Positions 1 through 8,879 of a stretch of 64,000 bases of DNA are shown in pieces (within the stretch, counting starts at the first letter, position 1; every line of letters begins with the position of its first letter). A model generated the notes under the pieces. It worked only from the letters and a program-made list of their open reading frames with translations, had not been told where the DNA came from and ran no database searches. Made by a program: the position numbers and the translations under genes. Source of the stretch: Neodiprion pinetum (Eukaryota > Arthropoda > Insecta > Hymenoptera > Diprionidae); NCBI RefSeq assembly GCF_021155775.2, contig NC_060235.2, positions 10,277,193-10,341,192 of the forward strand, written 5' to 3'.

Positions 1-232
1 TTCCCATTTGATTAACACGTAAAAAAAGTTTTCAGAAAATGAAAAAAAGTTTTCAGAAAATGAAAAAAAGTTTTCAGAAAACGAAAAAAAGTTTTCCGAA
101 AACATTTTTCCCATTTAATTAACACGTAAAAAAAGTTTCCAGAAAAAAAAAAAGCTTTCAGAAAATGAAAAAAAGTTTCCAGAAAACGAAGAAAAATTTC
201 CGAAAATGAAAAAAAGTTCACCAAAAAATAAA
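1..232 (-). repeat. 21-bp minisatellite, inverted copy
   Basis: Tandem units of about 21 bp whose minus-strand core is CATTTTCTGAAAACTTTTT, alternating with a CG-for-CA variant. The block TTCCCATTTRATTAACACGT occurs at 1-20 and again at 108-126, so there is a higher-order unit. The array is the inverted counterpart of 2069-2212, which carries the same boundary block. Every frame stays open through it, giving spurious Phe/Lys-rich ORFs; none is a gene. Confidence 0.9.
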
Positions 233-255
233 ATGAGCATTAATCGTATCGAAAA

Positions 256-303
256 ATTATAGATTATCATTATTATTATTATCATTATCGTTATTATCAT
301 CAT
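256..303. repeat. ATT/ATC trinucleotide microsatellite
   Basis: Imperfect (ATT)n with ATC and GTT interruptions. It is the inverted copy of the (ATA)n tract at 1975-2035, and the linking sequence up to the minisatellite is also shared. This shows that 1-303 is an inverted duplicate of about 1975-2212. Confidence 0.8.
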
Positions 304-540
304 TTGAAGGCCTTTGATCACGGCAGGTGATGCTGGAGGTGTCCCCTGCTACCAGGGTCCGGCACTATCGACGTCGAGGCTGCTTGCAGCCCCTCTCTTC
401 CGCAGTCTAGGAGGACCGCGATCCTCGCCCCTACCAGGGTCGTCGCAAGAGCTGTCATTGCTCGCGTAGTAATGACCCCTGGATTTAGAGTTCGCATGAT
501 TGAGGTACGCATACGACGTCCTGGCGCGGAGCTTCAGGGG
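304..540. other. GC-rich segment of unknown origin
   Basis: About 235 bp of GC-rich sequence between two oppositely oriented minisatellite arrays. The block CCCCTACCAGGGTC and a near-copy CCTGCTACCAGGGTCC recur in it. The minus frame is open, but this reads straight into minisatellite and has no recognisable domain. It has no counterpart at the second array (2069-2335), so it looks like an insertion between the two arms. Confidence 0.5.
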
Positions 541-632
541 CTTCAAACTTTTTTTCGTTTTCTGGAAACTTTTTTTCATTTTCTGAAAACTTTTTTTCGT
601 TTTTTGGAAACTTTTTTTCATTTTCTGAAAAC
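541..632 (+). repeat. 21-bp minisatellite, direct copy
   Basis: Four to five units of the same 21-bp repeat in the orientation opposite to 1-232. The following tail, TCGTGGTAAACGGATAAATATGAATAATTG and onwards, matches 2335-2413 closely. From here to about 1149 the sequence is a diverged direct repeat of roughly 2230-2840. Confidence 0.85.
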
Positions 633-854
633 TTTTCTCGTGGTAAACGGATAAATATGAATAATTGTTCAATATATTAATAATAAATAAATAAATAATT
701 GATGAATACATGAATTTACACGGTATTCGAATTTTAAAACTTCGATCTGCTCAATATCGTATTGCCGGCGAAACGTCTCTGCTTCATGAACTATCGTCAT
801 GGGTGTCAAACGCATATATTTACAACGGTTCTATGCCCTCAGTTCCAGCCTACG

Positions 855-1149
855 GCTAGTTTATTGCGGGGTTGCAGCACACACTCCAAGTTCTGGTGCC
901 TGTTTGCCCAGGTATCGGTTGCATATTACCGTCTTGTCAACTCATGATCAATTTTTTCAGTACATTGGAGTTAACCTCGCATTTTTTTACTACGTATTAA
1001 GCACTGTGGGGTTGATCAACTCTTGGTAAGCCCCTCAGACGGTTCTTATAATCATTAAACGTGATGTTATTTATCGTTGCAGTTTTCGCATCCTTGACAC
1101 GCTTACCCACTTTAACACCGTTGTCACATTTTTGTTTCATCCTCATCCG
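855..1149 (-). pseudogene. Polinton DNA polymerase B, C-terminal fragment
   Basis: The minus strand encodes a relative of the last 90 or so residues of the polymerase at 2545-6321. The blocks GVKVGKR, INNITFNDYKNRL and, further on in another frame, KSALSW align with GVKVSKR, INSITFDDYKRCL and KLALSW. At least one frameshift near 1000 separates the two parts. No catalytic motif is present. The fragment ends abruptly at about 1150, where integrase sequence on the other strand begins, so this is a rearrangement junction. The downstream minisatellite is shared with the full-length copy, which shows that the two come from the same element family. Confidence 0.8.
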
Positions 1150-1869
1150 TGGTGGGGGGAAAGATGCGGCTGCTGCTATGAAATCTGTACTAACCCCAGA
1201 GCCGTATATCTGCACATCTATACGTTGATCAATGCAAAGAATTTCACAACAGCAAATTGAAAGCCCTCATGATGCAGCACAATATCAACATGTATTTGAC
1301 ACTCGGCAACATAAAGGCGTCGATATGCGAACGTTTTTAGTCGAACATTGAAAAAATAAAGTGTGGATGTGGTTTACTCTCCTAGGATTTCACAAGTGGA
1401 TTAATATTTTGGGTTGATTTAATGAAGTCCTACAACAACACCAAACATCGCACGATTCGAATAAAACTTACAGGATGTTAGCACGGAGAATGAAAAACAG
1501 CTGTATCGTAGCGTGTACAAGCCTCGGCAAATCAAACGAAGTGATCGAGCGCGGAAATTCAGTGTAGGCGATCGAGTTCGAATCAGCAAGTACAAGAATG
1601 TATTCGAAAAAGGCTATACACCCAATTGGACGACAGAAATATTCACCGTGAGTGAGGTGAAAAATACCAATCCACCCACCTACAAACTTACCGATTATCA
1701 AGATCATCCCATCGAGGGGGGCTTCTACGAGGAAGAGCTCACCAAAGAGAAATATCCCGACGGCTACCTTGTGGAGAAAGTGTTGCGCAAACGGGGGAAT
1801 CTGTTCTATGTGAAGTGGTTGGGTTTTGATAGTTCGCACAATAGTTGGATAAATAAAACAGACATGTAA
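1150..1869 (+). pseudogene. Polinton-type integrase, C-terminal half with chromodomain
   Basis: Remnant of a retroviral-type (rve) integrase as found in Polinton/Maverick elements, which would insert the element into host DNA. It begins inside the catalytic core: GKDAAAAMKSVL, a YVDQCKEF block equivalent to the second catalytic Asp region, and NIKASICERF around the catalytic Glu at about 1310-1340. Frameshifts follow near 1200, 1340 and 1470. From 1474 to the stop at 1869 the frame is clean: FSVGDRVRISKYKNVFEKGY, a linker, and a chromodomain ending YVKWLGFDSSHNSWI. The first catalytic Asp and N-terminal zinc domain are missing. Its closest relative in the window is the integrase at 38273-39186. 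Confidence 0.85.
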
Positions 1870-1974
1870 CATAATTTGTATGTATTTTCCGAATTACAAT
1901 AAAAGATTTTGAATATACAAATATTTCCACATTTTATCTCCTTTGTACGCACATGTGCCATACTCTGTACTACG

Positions 1975-2035
1975 AAAATAATAATAATAATAATAATGAT
2001 AATAATAATAGTGATAATAATAATGATAATATGCA
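1975..2035. repeat. ATA/ATG trinucleotide microsatellite
   Basis: Imperfect (ATA)n with GTG and ATG interruptions, just downstream of the integrase stop and before the minisatellite. An inverted copy lies at 256-303. Confidence 0.85.
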
Positions 2036-2068
2036 ATTTTGCCATACGATTATTACACATTTTATTTT

Positions 2069-2335
2069 TTGGAAAACTTTTTTTCATTTTCTGAAAACTT
2101 TTTTTCGTTTTCTGAAAACTTTTTTTCATTTTCTGAAAACTTTTTTTCATTTTCTGAAAACTTTTTTTCATTTTCTGAAAACTTTTTTTACGTGTTAATC
2201 AAATGGGAAAAAAGTTTTCTGAAAACTTTTTTTCATTTTCTGAAAACTTTTTTTCGTTTTCTGAAAAGTTTTTTTCATTTTCTGAAAAGTTTTTTTCGTT
2301 TCCTGAAAATTTTTTTTCATTTTCTGAAAACTTTT
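2069..2335 (+). repeat. 21-bp minisatellite between convergent genes
   Basis: About twelve units of the 21-bp repeat (core CATTTTCTGAAAACTTTTT), interrupted at about 2189-2212 by ACGTGTTAATCAAATGGGAA, the same block that bounds the array at 1-232. It lies exactly between the 3' ends of the integrase (plus, stop 1869) and polymerase (minus, stop 2545). Only diverged relatives of these units, at 1-232 and 541-632, occur elsewhere in the window. Confidence 0.9.
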
Positions 2336-2544
2336 CTCGTGGTAAACGAATAAATATGAATAATTGCTTGATATATTAATAATAAATAAATAAACAATTG
2401 TTGAGTATATGAATTCGCATTTTGAAACTTCAAATCTATTAAATATCGTATTGATCATGAAACGTTTCCGCCCGATGGTGGATCGTTCGAGGCGTCAAAC
2501 ATCAAATATTTACATCAATTCTATGTCTACAGTTTATCCTATAG

Positions 2545-5500
2545 CTATTGGGGGGCTGGGACAAACCCCCAAGGTACGGTGTCGGTCTGTCCAGGTATCA
2601 ATTGCCGCTTGTCATCCTGCCAACTCAGAGCCAATTTTTTTTGTACGATCGTGCTTACTTCGTGTTTTTTGCTGCGTATTAAACACTGTGGAAGAGTCAA
2701 CTCTCGGTAAGCCGTCAGACAGCGCTTATAATCATCAAACGTGATGCTATTTATCGATGAATTTCTTACACCCTTGGCACGCTTACTCACTTTTACGCCA
2801 CTGTCATATTTTTCCCCATCCTCACCCATCGTAGTAAATGTGTACAGCTTTGCTCGCAGTCCCACAAACTCTGTCATAATTTTACCATTATTTTCATCCT
2901 TCATTAGCCCTAGTTGTTTTTTGTTTTTAAGGGGAATACCATACACATTGTCGGGCGGATAGTCAGAGGTGTCAAACATTGTATCTACATCACGTTTGAT
3001 GATATCGTAGATATTAGGCACATTGAATTGATAAATAAGGCTGTCTGTGTCGGTATACATCAATTTAGCCTGTTTATTCGAAAAGTTGGTTTTAATATAA
3101 TTATAGTGGAAGTCGTAGAGAAAGATTTTTGACAGATCTAGAATTGATGCGCCGACGTAAATAGGTTTGGCGAAGTGAACTTTGACACGATTCATTTCAA
3201 TGATAACCATATCAGTGTCAAATACGGTGCAGCTGTGAAAGTTTGCTCGGGCAATAAGCGTTCTCGCACCACCTTTTCCCTCCCATTTTGTAACCAATTT
3301 AACATCTTTATGATTTCGCACATTCTCCATAGTCTTGCCGAACACAGCGTTATTCATGAGTTTGTAAAAGTTTTTCTCAAATTCATTCCTAGATTGCTTA
3401 CGCATGTCTGTATTGAGCGTGATGTAAGGCTCGAGCCATGGAGATTGCGCAAACTTCAAAATTCTATGCACTTTCGTTAATTTCAATCCTAAACTCAGAC
3501 ACTGTTTCAAATTTCTATAGTGCAATATATACTTTGTTTTGGGGTGAAGGGTGGTCGCGAGTTTGGCATTTTTACTACCTGGAGGAGTAAAATGTTCGGG
3601 GCAAAGAGGTAAGTCTTTGTGATCCTCGTGGAGTTCTACAGGGTAGTCCAAATCTACCTCCAGAAAGTAGCCGATCGGTGAATCGTCCGGATGGTTCGTT
3701 ATATCGATGTGCTGATACTCCCACTCGAACGAACCGATTGGTAAATGCACGCTCATAGCTGCACCGTACAGGTTATTCACGTCAAAATACATGAGATACG
3801 ATTCCGCTTTGTTTGGATCAAAATCTATTCCCATGAATCTATTATTGGCCCGAGCGTGTCGATTAGAACATTGCGCTACGCCGCCTCGAATGGCTCTTTC
3901 AATAAATAATACCATTTCAGGGTTGTCTAAAAGTTGCAAATTTACATTAGTATGCTTGAGCATCGCGTCAAAAGCAAGCCCCGGTGCAGTGTAGTAGTGC
4001 AACGAATCTAAATTGTATGTTTTGAAGCAGCTAGCGCGGAAATTTTCGAAAATATCGGCAAGCAAAAGAACATCGGTCTTTAAATATAAATCTGAGTAGC
4101 CCCCCAATGACTCTAAATGGAATTCCCTCCAAACAGTTTTCGCGTGCTCGTAATCGGTGTCTGAAATATTTGCATCGCAGAGGTGCGAGTAGAAATGCTT
4201 CTTTGCAGGTAATCGCGGTTCATCGAGTTTCCCCCCACAATCGACGTATTCATAGGGAAAAACGCCTTTGCGGGTCATCAAACTGAACTGAGTCGGGTTA
4301 TTATAAAATTTGCGTGTTATGTGTTTATCGGTATCGGTCAAATATGTGGAAAGTTTATCGATGCTGCTAGCCATAAATCGGAACGAATCGATGAATCTCA
4401 AGTGCATCATTGTTCCATCGACGCGTTTCGTGAAGGATATATATTTTTCCTTATTTATGGGTAGCAGTGTAATTTTACCGGGAAAAGTTGACGCGAGGGA
4501 TTTTATTAAAAAATGAGAATCGTAACCGGACAAATTGTGGAAAACTATTGGAATTGTGTGCGACTCTCTGAAATTCAAATTACACCGATTATGAGCAGGA
4601 CCACGATATTTACCCGTGAAGTGACAGTGATCGTAACACTTTTTCTCCTCAGGCGTAAACGGTTTTTCACAAATATAACAGTTCTTTGCGCGCATGTGAC
4701 GATCGCGTTGCACTTGGGTAAGAGACTTCATCGGAATTATGTTTTTGATGCGTGACTCTACTTGAATTGATAAATCTTTAAGCTGTTTCATAAACCAATC
4801 TATGCAATCGACACCGCGTTTACCGTGGAACTCCGATAAAGTCTCATCGTACGCGCAATGTACATAGTACGCTACACTGTGCGGGATATGCTTTTGAATT
4901 TCACAAGTCTTACGAGTTTCAAATTCATCTATAGCTTCAGGGATTAATATACATTCGAGATCGGCGTATACGACAAATGGAACGGTGCCTTTGTTTTGAA
5001 AATTGGAAAATACTAAATCTTTACACTTGGGAAATTCCATGCGTACTTTATTTAGCATAATACAATCTTGCTGATGATTGTCGTAGGCGTGTTTCACGCT
5101 AAAGTGGCACAAACATCTGTCACATAAAAACAGCTGGCCATTATGATCAGACAATTGTTTGCTCACCAATCGGGAAAGATCTTTAATCCAAGCAAAGTGG
5201 AATCTCGGTGCAAACTCACCAGTCATATCGTCTTCCGGATTACTCTCAACCATTAGAAGATGGATCGTGTCAATGTTTACGCTATGCAAATTTTTACTCA
5301 AATAAATTGGCACGATGACGCTTTTATTTGATTTTGCATGATGCGAAAAAGTTTGAGATTCTATACGATATACATTGATACGCAAATTATTCAATCTCTC
5401 AAGCTTTTTCACATCATGTAGAGTAGCAGGGAAATTGATACCTGTACAGTCCAACTCGGAAATATATCGATGATAACGGCTAGTCCTATCGGTGTGGGTG

Positions 5501-6321
5501 TTGACCAGGTGGAGGGCTGCTGTGACGGACCAGAGAAGGCATCTTTCGTCCTCGTTCCTCACGTTAATCACAGCCTTTTTATGTCGAATGTCTTGGGGCA
5601 GGTCGACGAATGTTGAAGCCCCCGCGGCGAGAGGCTGATAGCGATTGATATTTACAGTGAGGTTAAGGATCTCAATCATACTCCAGCCGGAATCGCGTTG
5701 CTCGAAATCTTCCACCTTTGACTGCAGATCACCCCGTGCACGTGTAAACCAACCATTTATATCGCTCGATGGGAGGAGAATCGCCACGTTGGAGGTGTTG
5801 AAACTCTTAACTTCGGTGGAGATCTCTTCGTGCTTGGCATTTTCGAATTTGCACGATAATATGAGATTAACCTTCACATTTCCCTCCTCGCGCAGTATCA
5901 GCTCCAACTTCTCGGTGACGACGCGCTGCACATCGTCCAGAAAGGCGTCCAAATTTTTATGACGGAGATTTGTGACAACCCCCGTTCTGATTCGGCTGGC
6001 AAAAGCGCTATCCACGTCGTCCCATTGTACACCCGCAGGAGTACCGATATTTCCACCCGTCGCCACTGTGCGCTGCTGCAACTGCTTGATCTTCGTCACC
6101 CAAGATTGCAGGAGTGCGATCGTATGTTGGATCCGTATTTTCGCACCAACGGTTGTTCCTCGTTGCATGGAAATATCGCGCAGAACTTGGATATTCGCAA
6201 TTCCAATATCAGCCCAATGATTGATGACGGCGTCATTCTCTTCTCCGGGTGGTTGCTCTCTCAGCAAATTGTACGTCCTCTCCATCTGCTCCGCAAGTCC
6301 CATATACGCTTCGACTGCCAT
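2545..6321 (-). CDS. Polinton/Maverick protein-primed DNA polymerase B
   Basis: Family-B, protein-primed DNA polymerase that would replicate the element. The open frame runs from 6372, but its first codon is GTG; the first ATG after the predicted transcription start gives 1258 aa from 6321. Residues here are counted from 6372. A block typical of invertebrate Polinton polymerases lies at 277-287 (RCLLWSVTAAL) and a Cys/His finger at 417-437. The exonuclease motifs are YADLEC (469-474), HNLSGYDSHF (612-621) and the YSDLYLKTD region (759-767). A Cys/His cluster at 565-597 resembles an HNH/endonuclease VII finger. Polymerase motif A is FDVNNLYG (863-870), motif B KLMNNAVFGKT (1004-1014) and motif C YTDTDS (1106-1111). 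All key acidic residues are present and there is no stop or frameshift, in contrast to almost every other gene of this family here. Product identity is very likely; whether it is expressed is unknown. Confidence 0.93.
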   Translation of the reverse strand: MAVEAYMGLAEQMERTYNLLREQPPGEENDAVINHWADIGIANIQVLRDISMQRGTTVGAKIRIQHTIALLQSWVTKIKQLQQRTVATGGNIGTPAGVQWDDVDSAFASRIRTGVVTNLRHKNLDAFLDDVQRVVTEKLELILREEGNVKVNLILSCKFENAKHEEISTEVKSFNTSNVAILLPSSDINGWFTRARGDLQSKVEDFEQRDSGWSMIEILNLTVNINRYQPLAAGASTFVDLPQDIRHKKAVINVRNEDERCLLWSVTAALHLVNTHTDRTSRYHRYISELDCTGINFPATLHDVKKLERLNNLRINVYRIESQTFSHHAKSNKSVIVPIYLSKNLHSVNIDTIHLLMVESNPEDDMTGEFAPRFHFAWIKDLSRLVSKQLSDHNGQLFLCDRCLCHFSVKHAYDNHQQDCIMLNKVRMEFPKCKDLVFSNFQNKGTVPFVVYADLECILIPEAIDEFETRKTCEIQKHIPHSVAYYVHCAYDETLSEFHGKRGVDCIDWFMKQLKDLSIQVESRIKNIIPMKSLTQVQRDRHMRAKNCYICEKPFTPEEKKCYDHCHFTGKYRGPAHNRCNLNFRESHTIPIVFHNLSGYDSHFLIKSLASTFPGKITLLPINKEKYISFTKRVDGTMMHLRFIDSFRFMASSIDKLSTYLTDTDKHITRKFYNNPTQFSLMTRKGVFPYEYVDCGGKLDEPRLPAKKHFYSHLCDANISDTDYEHAKTVWREFHLESLGGYSDLYLKTDVLLLADIFENFRASCFKTYNLDSLHYYTAPGLAFDAMLKHTNVNLQLLDNPEMVLFIERAIRGGVAQCSNRHARANNRFMGIDFDPNKAESYLMYFDVNNLYGAAMSVHLPIGSFEWEYQHIDITNHPDDSPIGYFLEVDLDYPVELHEDHKDLPLCPEHFTPPGSKNAKLATTLHPKTKYILHYRNLKQCLSLGLKLTKVHRILKFAQSPWLEPYITLNTDMRKQSRNEFEKNFYKLMNNAVFGKTMENVRNHKDVKLVTKWEGKGGARTLIARANFHSCTVFDTDMVIIEMNRVKVHFAKPIYVGASILDLSKIFLYDFHYNYIKTNFSNKQAKLMYTDTDSLIYQFNVPNIYDIIKRDVDTMFDTSDYPPDNVYGIPLKNKKQLGLMKDENNGKIMTEFVGLRAKLYTFTTMGEDGEKYDSGVKVSKRAKGVRNSSINSITFDDYKRCLTAYRELTLPQCLIRSKKHEVSTIVQKKLALSWQDDKRQLIPGQTDTVPWGFVPAPQ

Positions 6322-6386
6322 GACTTTGACGTTGATATAAGCCGAACTTTGTATAACTTTTTTGACTTGCACGTATCGTGTAAGAC

Positions 6387-6419
6387 TGACGAGTCTGCAT
6401 CGGATGCGTTGAGCTTATA
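6387..6419 (-). promoter_or_regulatory. TATA-Inr core promoter of the polymerase gene
   Basis: Minus-strand TATAAG begins at 6419 and a TCAGT arthropod initiator has its A at 6387, a spacing of 32 nt. The first ATG downstream of this start site is 6321, which supports that start over the upstream GTG. The same arrangement recurs at four promoters of the element at 37.9-44.8 kb. Confidence 0.65.
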
Positions 6420-6458
6420 TGTATATAGGCCGATAGATCGCAAGAATTTGGGAACGAT

Positions 6459-6735
6459 GCGCACTGCGTTCTGCGCATATCGGAGGGTAAAATGACGTCA
6501 GAGATGCGGTGCGCACTGCGTTCTGCGCATCTCGGAGGGGAAAATGACGTCAGAGACGACTGGGTCCACCCTTTATCCGACCCGCCATCCCTAAATTTTT
6601 GGGTTTTATTGCCCCCCCCCCCCCCCCCCCCGACTCTGCAGAGATGATGAAATTCATGTAAAAAATGACGCAAAGACGGCTGGGGTCCACAGTCCCCGCC
6701 CCCACCATCCCTAAATTTTTGCGGTTTATCTGCCA
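6459..6735. repeat. Two tandem duplications with a poly(C) tract
   Basis: A 52-bp unit starting GCGCACTGCGTTCTGCGCAT at 6459 is repeated at 6511; both copies contain AATGACGTCAGAGA. A second duplicated block containing CCATCCCTAAATTTTTG occurs at about 6560-6612 and 6680-6733. A run of 20 C lies at 6612-6631. There is no gene here. It separates the polymerase 5' end from the capsid fragment. Confidence 0.8.
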
Positions 6736-7035
6736 GTTTGAAGTCACACAGTTCCGCAGCTGCATCTTGCTTTAAAGCGTGTTGGAACAGGTTTTCACCC
6801 CCTCCCCTTCCCCCTCTCCACGAACCCGCCGCCGCCTAATGTAGTTTTTGAGTTTTATGAGTCGTTAAGCAGCGTGGGCCATGTGGTGGGAAAAATCGGT
6901 CAACGAAAAGCGGGTGGCGAACAGTGTGTGGTGTGAGAAAAATCTTATCTTGCCCGCTCTTCACCGGATGGTATGTGTACACACAGTTTTGGGTTTTACG
7001 ACTCTTTATAGCGAACAAGTCCGAGCCTGCACACC

Positions 7036-7319
7036 CCCCGCCATTCTCTATGATATGTATGTTCGGTTTCAAAATGAGCTACTATAACAAAGAAGCTGAG
7101 CCTTTGCTATCGAGACGTAAATTTATAAACCAAGCTCCCCTTATCGTCATCGATTGCTTCAAGCAGAACGAAACATTGAAAACTGGACCTGTGGACATTC
7201 GATTGGAATTTGACTGTAGCATTACGTTCCCGCCACACACTTCTGCCTACTGCATGATCTTGCATGATCGTATTGTTGAATATAATCCGATCAGTGGTAC
7301 TGTTAAAAAATTGGTATAA
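7036..7319 (+). pseudogene. Major capsid protein, C-terminal fragment
   Basis: End of a Polinton/adintovirus-type major capsid protein (double jelly-roll, hexon-like). YDMYVRF is read in one frame, then at about 7070 a frameshift leads to the continuation SYYNKEAEPLL, IVIDCFKQNETLK, GPVDIRLEF and YCMILHDRIVEYNPISGTV, ending with a natural-looking stop at 7319. The same blocks occur in the copy at 43387-44571 (IDCSKQNESLK, GPVDICLEF, HDRIVEYNP). Only about 90 residues remain. This copy keeps the true C-terminus, which the other copy has lost at its inverted repeat. Confidence 0.88.
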
Positions 7320-7602
7320 GTGAATTTTGGAATAATGATATGTTTAATTAATATGGATATTGAAAATAATATGTATAATTTTACTCGTTAAAATTTAGAA
7401 TAAGATAATTGAGAATATAATAAGAAAACTAAATGTAATTGGTGTTAAATAAAAAAAATTGTTAAAAGCATTCAAAACGCCATTTTAAACCTTCCTTCAG
7501 GGGTCATTTCCTGGAATTTTTTCAATAGATCTAGCGGGTTCTTACCTTATCTGATTTATGTGCGGCTTTCCGGCGCCAAACAAGTCTCGACAGGAATTAT
7601 TT

Positions 7603-7605
<3 letters not shown>
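7320..7605. other. AT-rich stretch without genes
   Basis: I see no coding, RNA or terminal-repeat signal. The motif AAGTCTCGACAGG at about 7580 recurs, diverged, near 8548 and 8705. Confidence 0.5.

Positions 7606-7680
<75 letters not shown>
7606..7680. repeat. (GT)n microsatellite
   Basis: About 37 uninterrupted GT units. Confidence 0.97.
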
Positions 7681-7682
<2 letters not shown>

Positions 7683-7710
7683 AGATCCTATGGAAATAGC
7701 CGCCGAAAAT

Positions 7711-7772
7711 GGCCGGGGGGGGGGGGGGGCTAGGGGGGAGCTGGGGGGGAACTAGGGGGGAGCTAGGGGGGT
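7711..7772 (+). repeat. G-rich tandem repeat, G-quadruplex potential
   Basis: A run of 17-18 G is followed by several copies of (A)GCTAGGGGGG and ACTAGGGGGG. Many closely spaced G5-6 runs on the plus strand would allow intramolecular G-quadruplexes. It directly abuts the 3' end of a short minus-strand ORF (7780-7915). Confidence 0.7.
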
Positions 7773-7779
7773 TGGTGGT

Positions 7780-7915
7780 CCAGAACTCTCATATATACAC
7801 TACTTCTACATTCTAGTGGTAAGCTTGCCAAATCATAGGGCGGCCTGAAAATGATGTAATCCAGACCCTGCCCGTTTACGTTGACCACTGCGACTTCCTG
7901 GGGTACAAACTTCAT
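7780..7915 (-). pseudogene. Fragment resembling a DEDD/RNase H-like protein of insect elements
   Basis: A short minus-strand ORF starting with ATG at 7915 contains KFVPQEVAVV and YIIFRPPYDLASLPLE. To me these resemble the N-terminal strands of an RNase H-fold protein that often accompanies insect Polintons and other repeats. After LPLE the sequence becomes low-complexity. No catalytic acidic residue of a DEDD site can be placed. Identity is tentative; a chance ORF is possible. Confidence 0.35.
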
Positions 7916-8095
7916 GTTATGGCCTATAAAACTTTACACGTCTAGGATCATCGCCATGTTGAGGAGTGGGAATGTTGCGCTCCATTATATACTGACGGAT
8001 GGTATGTGGAAGACTAACTATTCCATCTCCAGCACACCCGCTTTTATCCCCTCGCGAATAAATTTTGTAGAAGTAGAGGGGATCGCATAGTTTAT

Positions 8096-8410
8096 TTACG
8101 GCACATAACTGCATAAAAATTCAAACTTGTTGAATTCTCCACCAAGGTATTTCATTTGCAGACAATTTTCCCCGGCCATGTTACACATTTCAGTCAGCTG
8201 ACCGGAATCTTCTTGTAGAACCCTTGCGATTCATGGTGGTAAGAAAACGTTGTATTCTCCATCGATCGTCGCCAGAACACGTACCCCGAATTTTGTTTTG
8301 ACCAGTCGTAACCCGGTGACGTCATACACACCCCCAATTTCGAGTTCCGACATCTTCTTGGTTGGCAAATTCTCCAGGTGGCTGACGCGGTTAACTTTTG
8401 CTAGATCCAT
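8096..8410 (-). pseudogene. 104-codon conserved element protein with one in-frame stop
   Basis: A minus-strand frame begins with ATG at 8410 and ends with TAA at 8096-8098. It reads through 104 sense positions apart from a TGA at codon 60, just after VFLPP. The first half contains VSHLENLPTKKMSELEIG, YDVTGLRLVKTKFG and a DGEYNVFLP strand. Alternating hydrophobic strands and a Gly-containing turn suggest a small beta barrel, possibly an OB fold. I recall similar short ORFs in arthropod Polinton-like elements but cannot name a function. The rest of the frame (IARVLQED onward, a Cys pair near codons 77-83) is intact, so the stop is probably the only lesion. It lies at the outer end of the left Polinton block, divergent from nothing recognisable. 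Confidence 0.6.
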
Positions 8411-8539
8411 TGCGTTTTAATCAGAGTTTATTTTCTTCACAAGTAAGAGCAGTTCACGACGCGAAGAGGCGATGAGAACAGTGTGACTATCGGAATAGGC
8501 TCACGTTTTATATACCACCCACCCCCACTACAATTTTCC

Positions 8540-8780
8540 ATCGGACAAGTCTCGACACGCATTTTGTGAGAAGAATGACAATACCACCCGGTGTTTCGTC
8601 GGAAAAAATTTCAAGATATATTCAAAAGCATTCAACAGCTATTTTGAAACGATTTTTTTCACCGCCACTACCACGTCCACCCAATAAAAACATCCTATTC
8701 CATAGATCTCGACCTGCATTTCATGAGAAAAATTTGACGATCTATTCAAAACATCCGACCGTTATTTTCTGAAACGTTTA
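8540..8780 (+). repeat. Diverged direct duplication of about 160 bp spacing
   Basis: CAAGTCTCGACACGCATTTTG at about 8544 and AGATCTCGACCTGCATTTCAT at about 8702 are each followed by AAAATTT, GAT(A/C)TATTCAAAA and a CAG/CCG-TATTTT block. A third, shorter relative is at about 7578. This suggests subterminal repeats of the element. Confidence 0.5.
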
Positions 8781-8879
8781 CCCCCAACCATACGATATAT
8801 GAATAAAAAAGTTGCCATCTTGCGGCGAGCATTGGAAACATCACGCAGAGTCGATCGATGGAATATCGATTGATCGATA

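Noticed and set aside
1..711. Several 60-120-codon ORFs rich in Phe or Lys/Gln
   Set aside because: They are translations of the 21-bp minisatellite, whose period is a multiple of three and leaves all frames open.
2069..2335. CRISPR-like array
   Set aside because: Units are contiguous, 21 bp, with no unique spacers, in a metazoan context; it is a minisatellite.
6322..6372. Polymerase start at 6372
   Set aside because: That codon is GTG. The first ATG after the TATA-Inr pair is at 6321.
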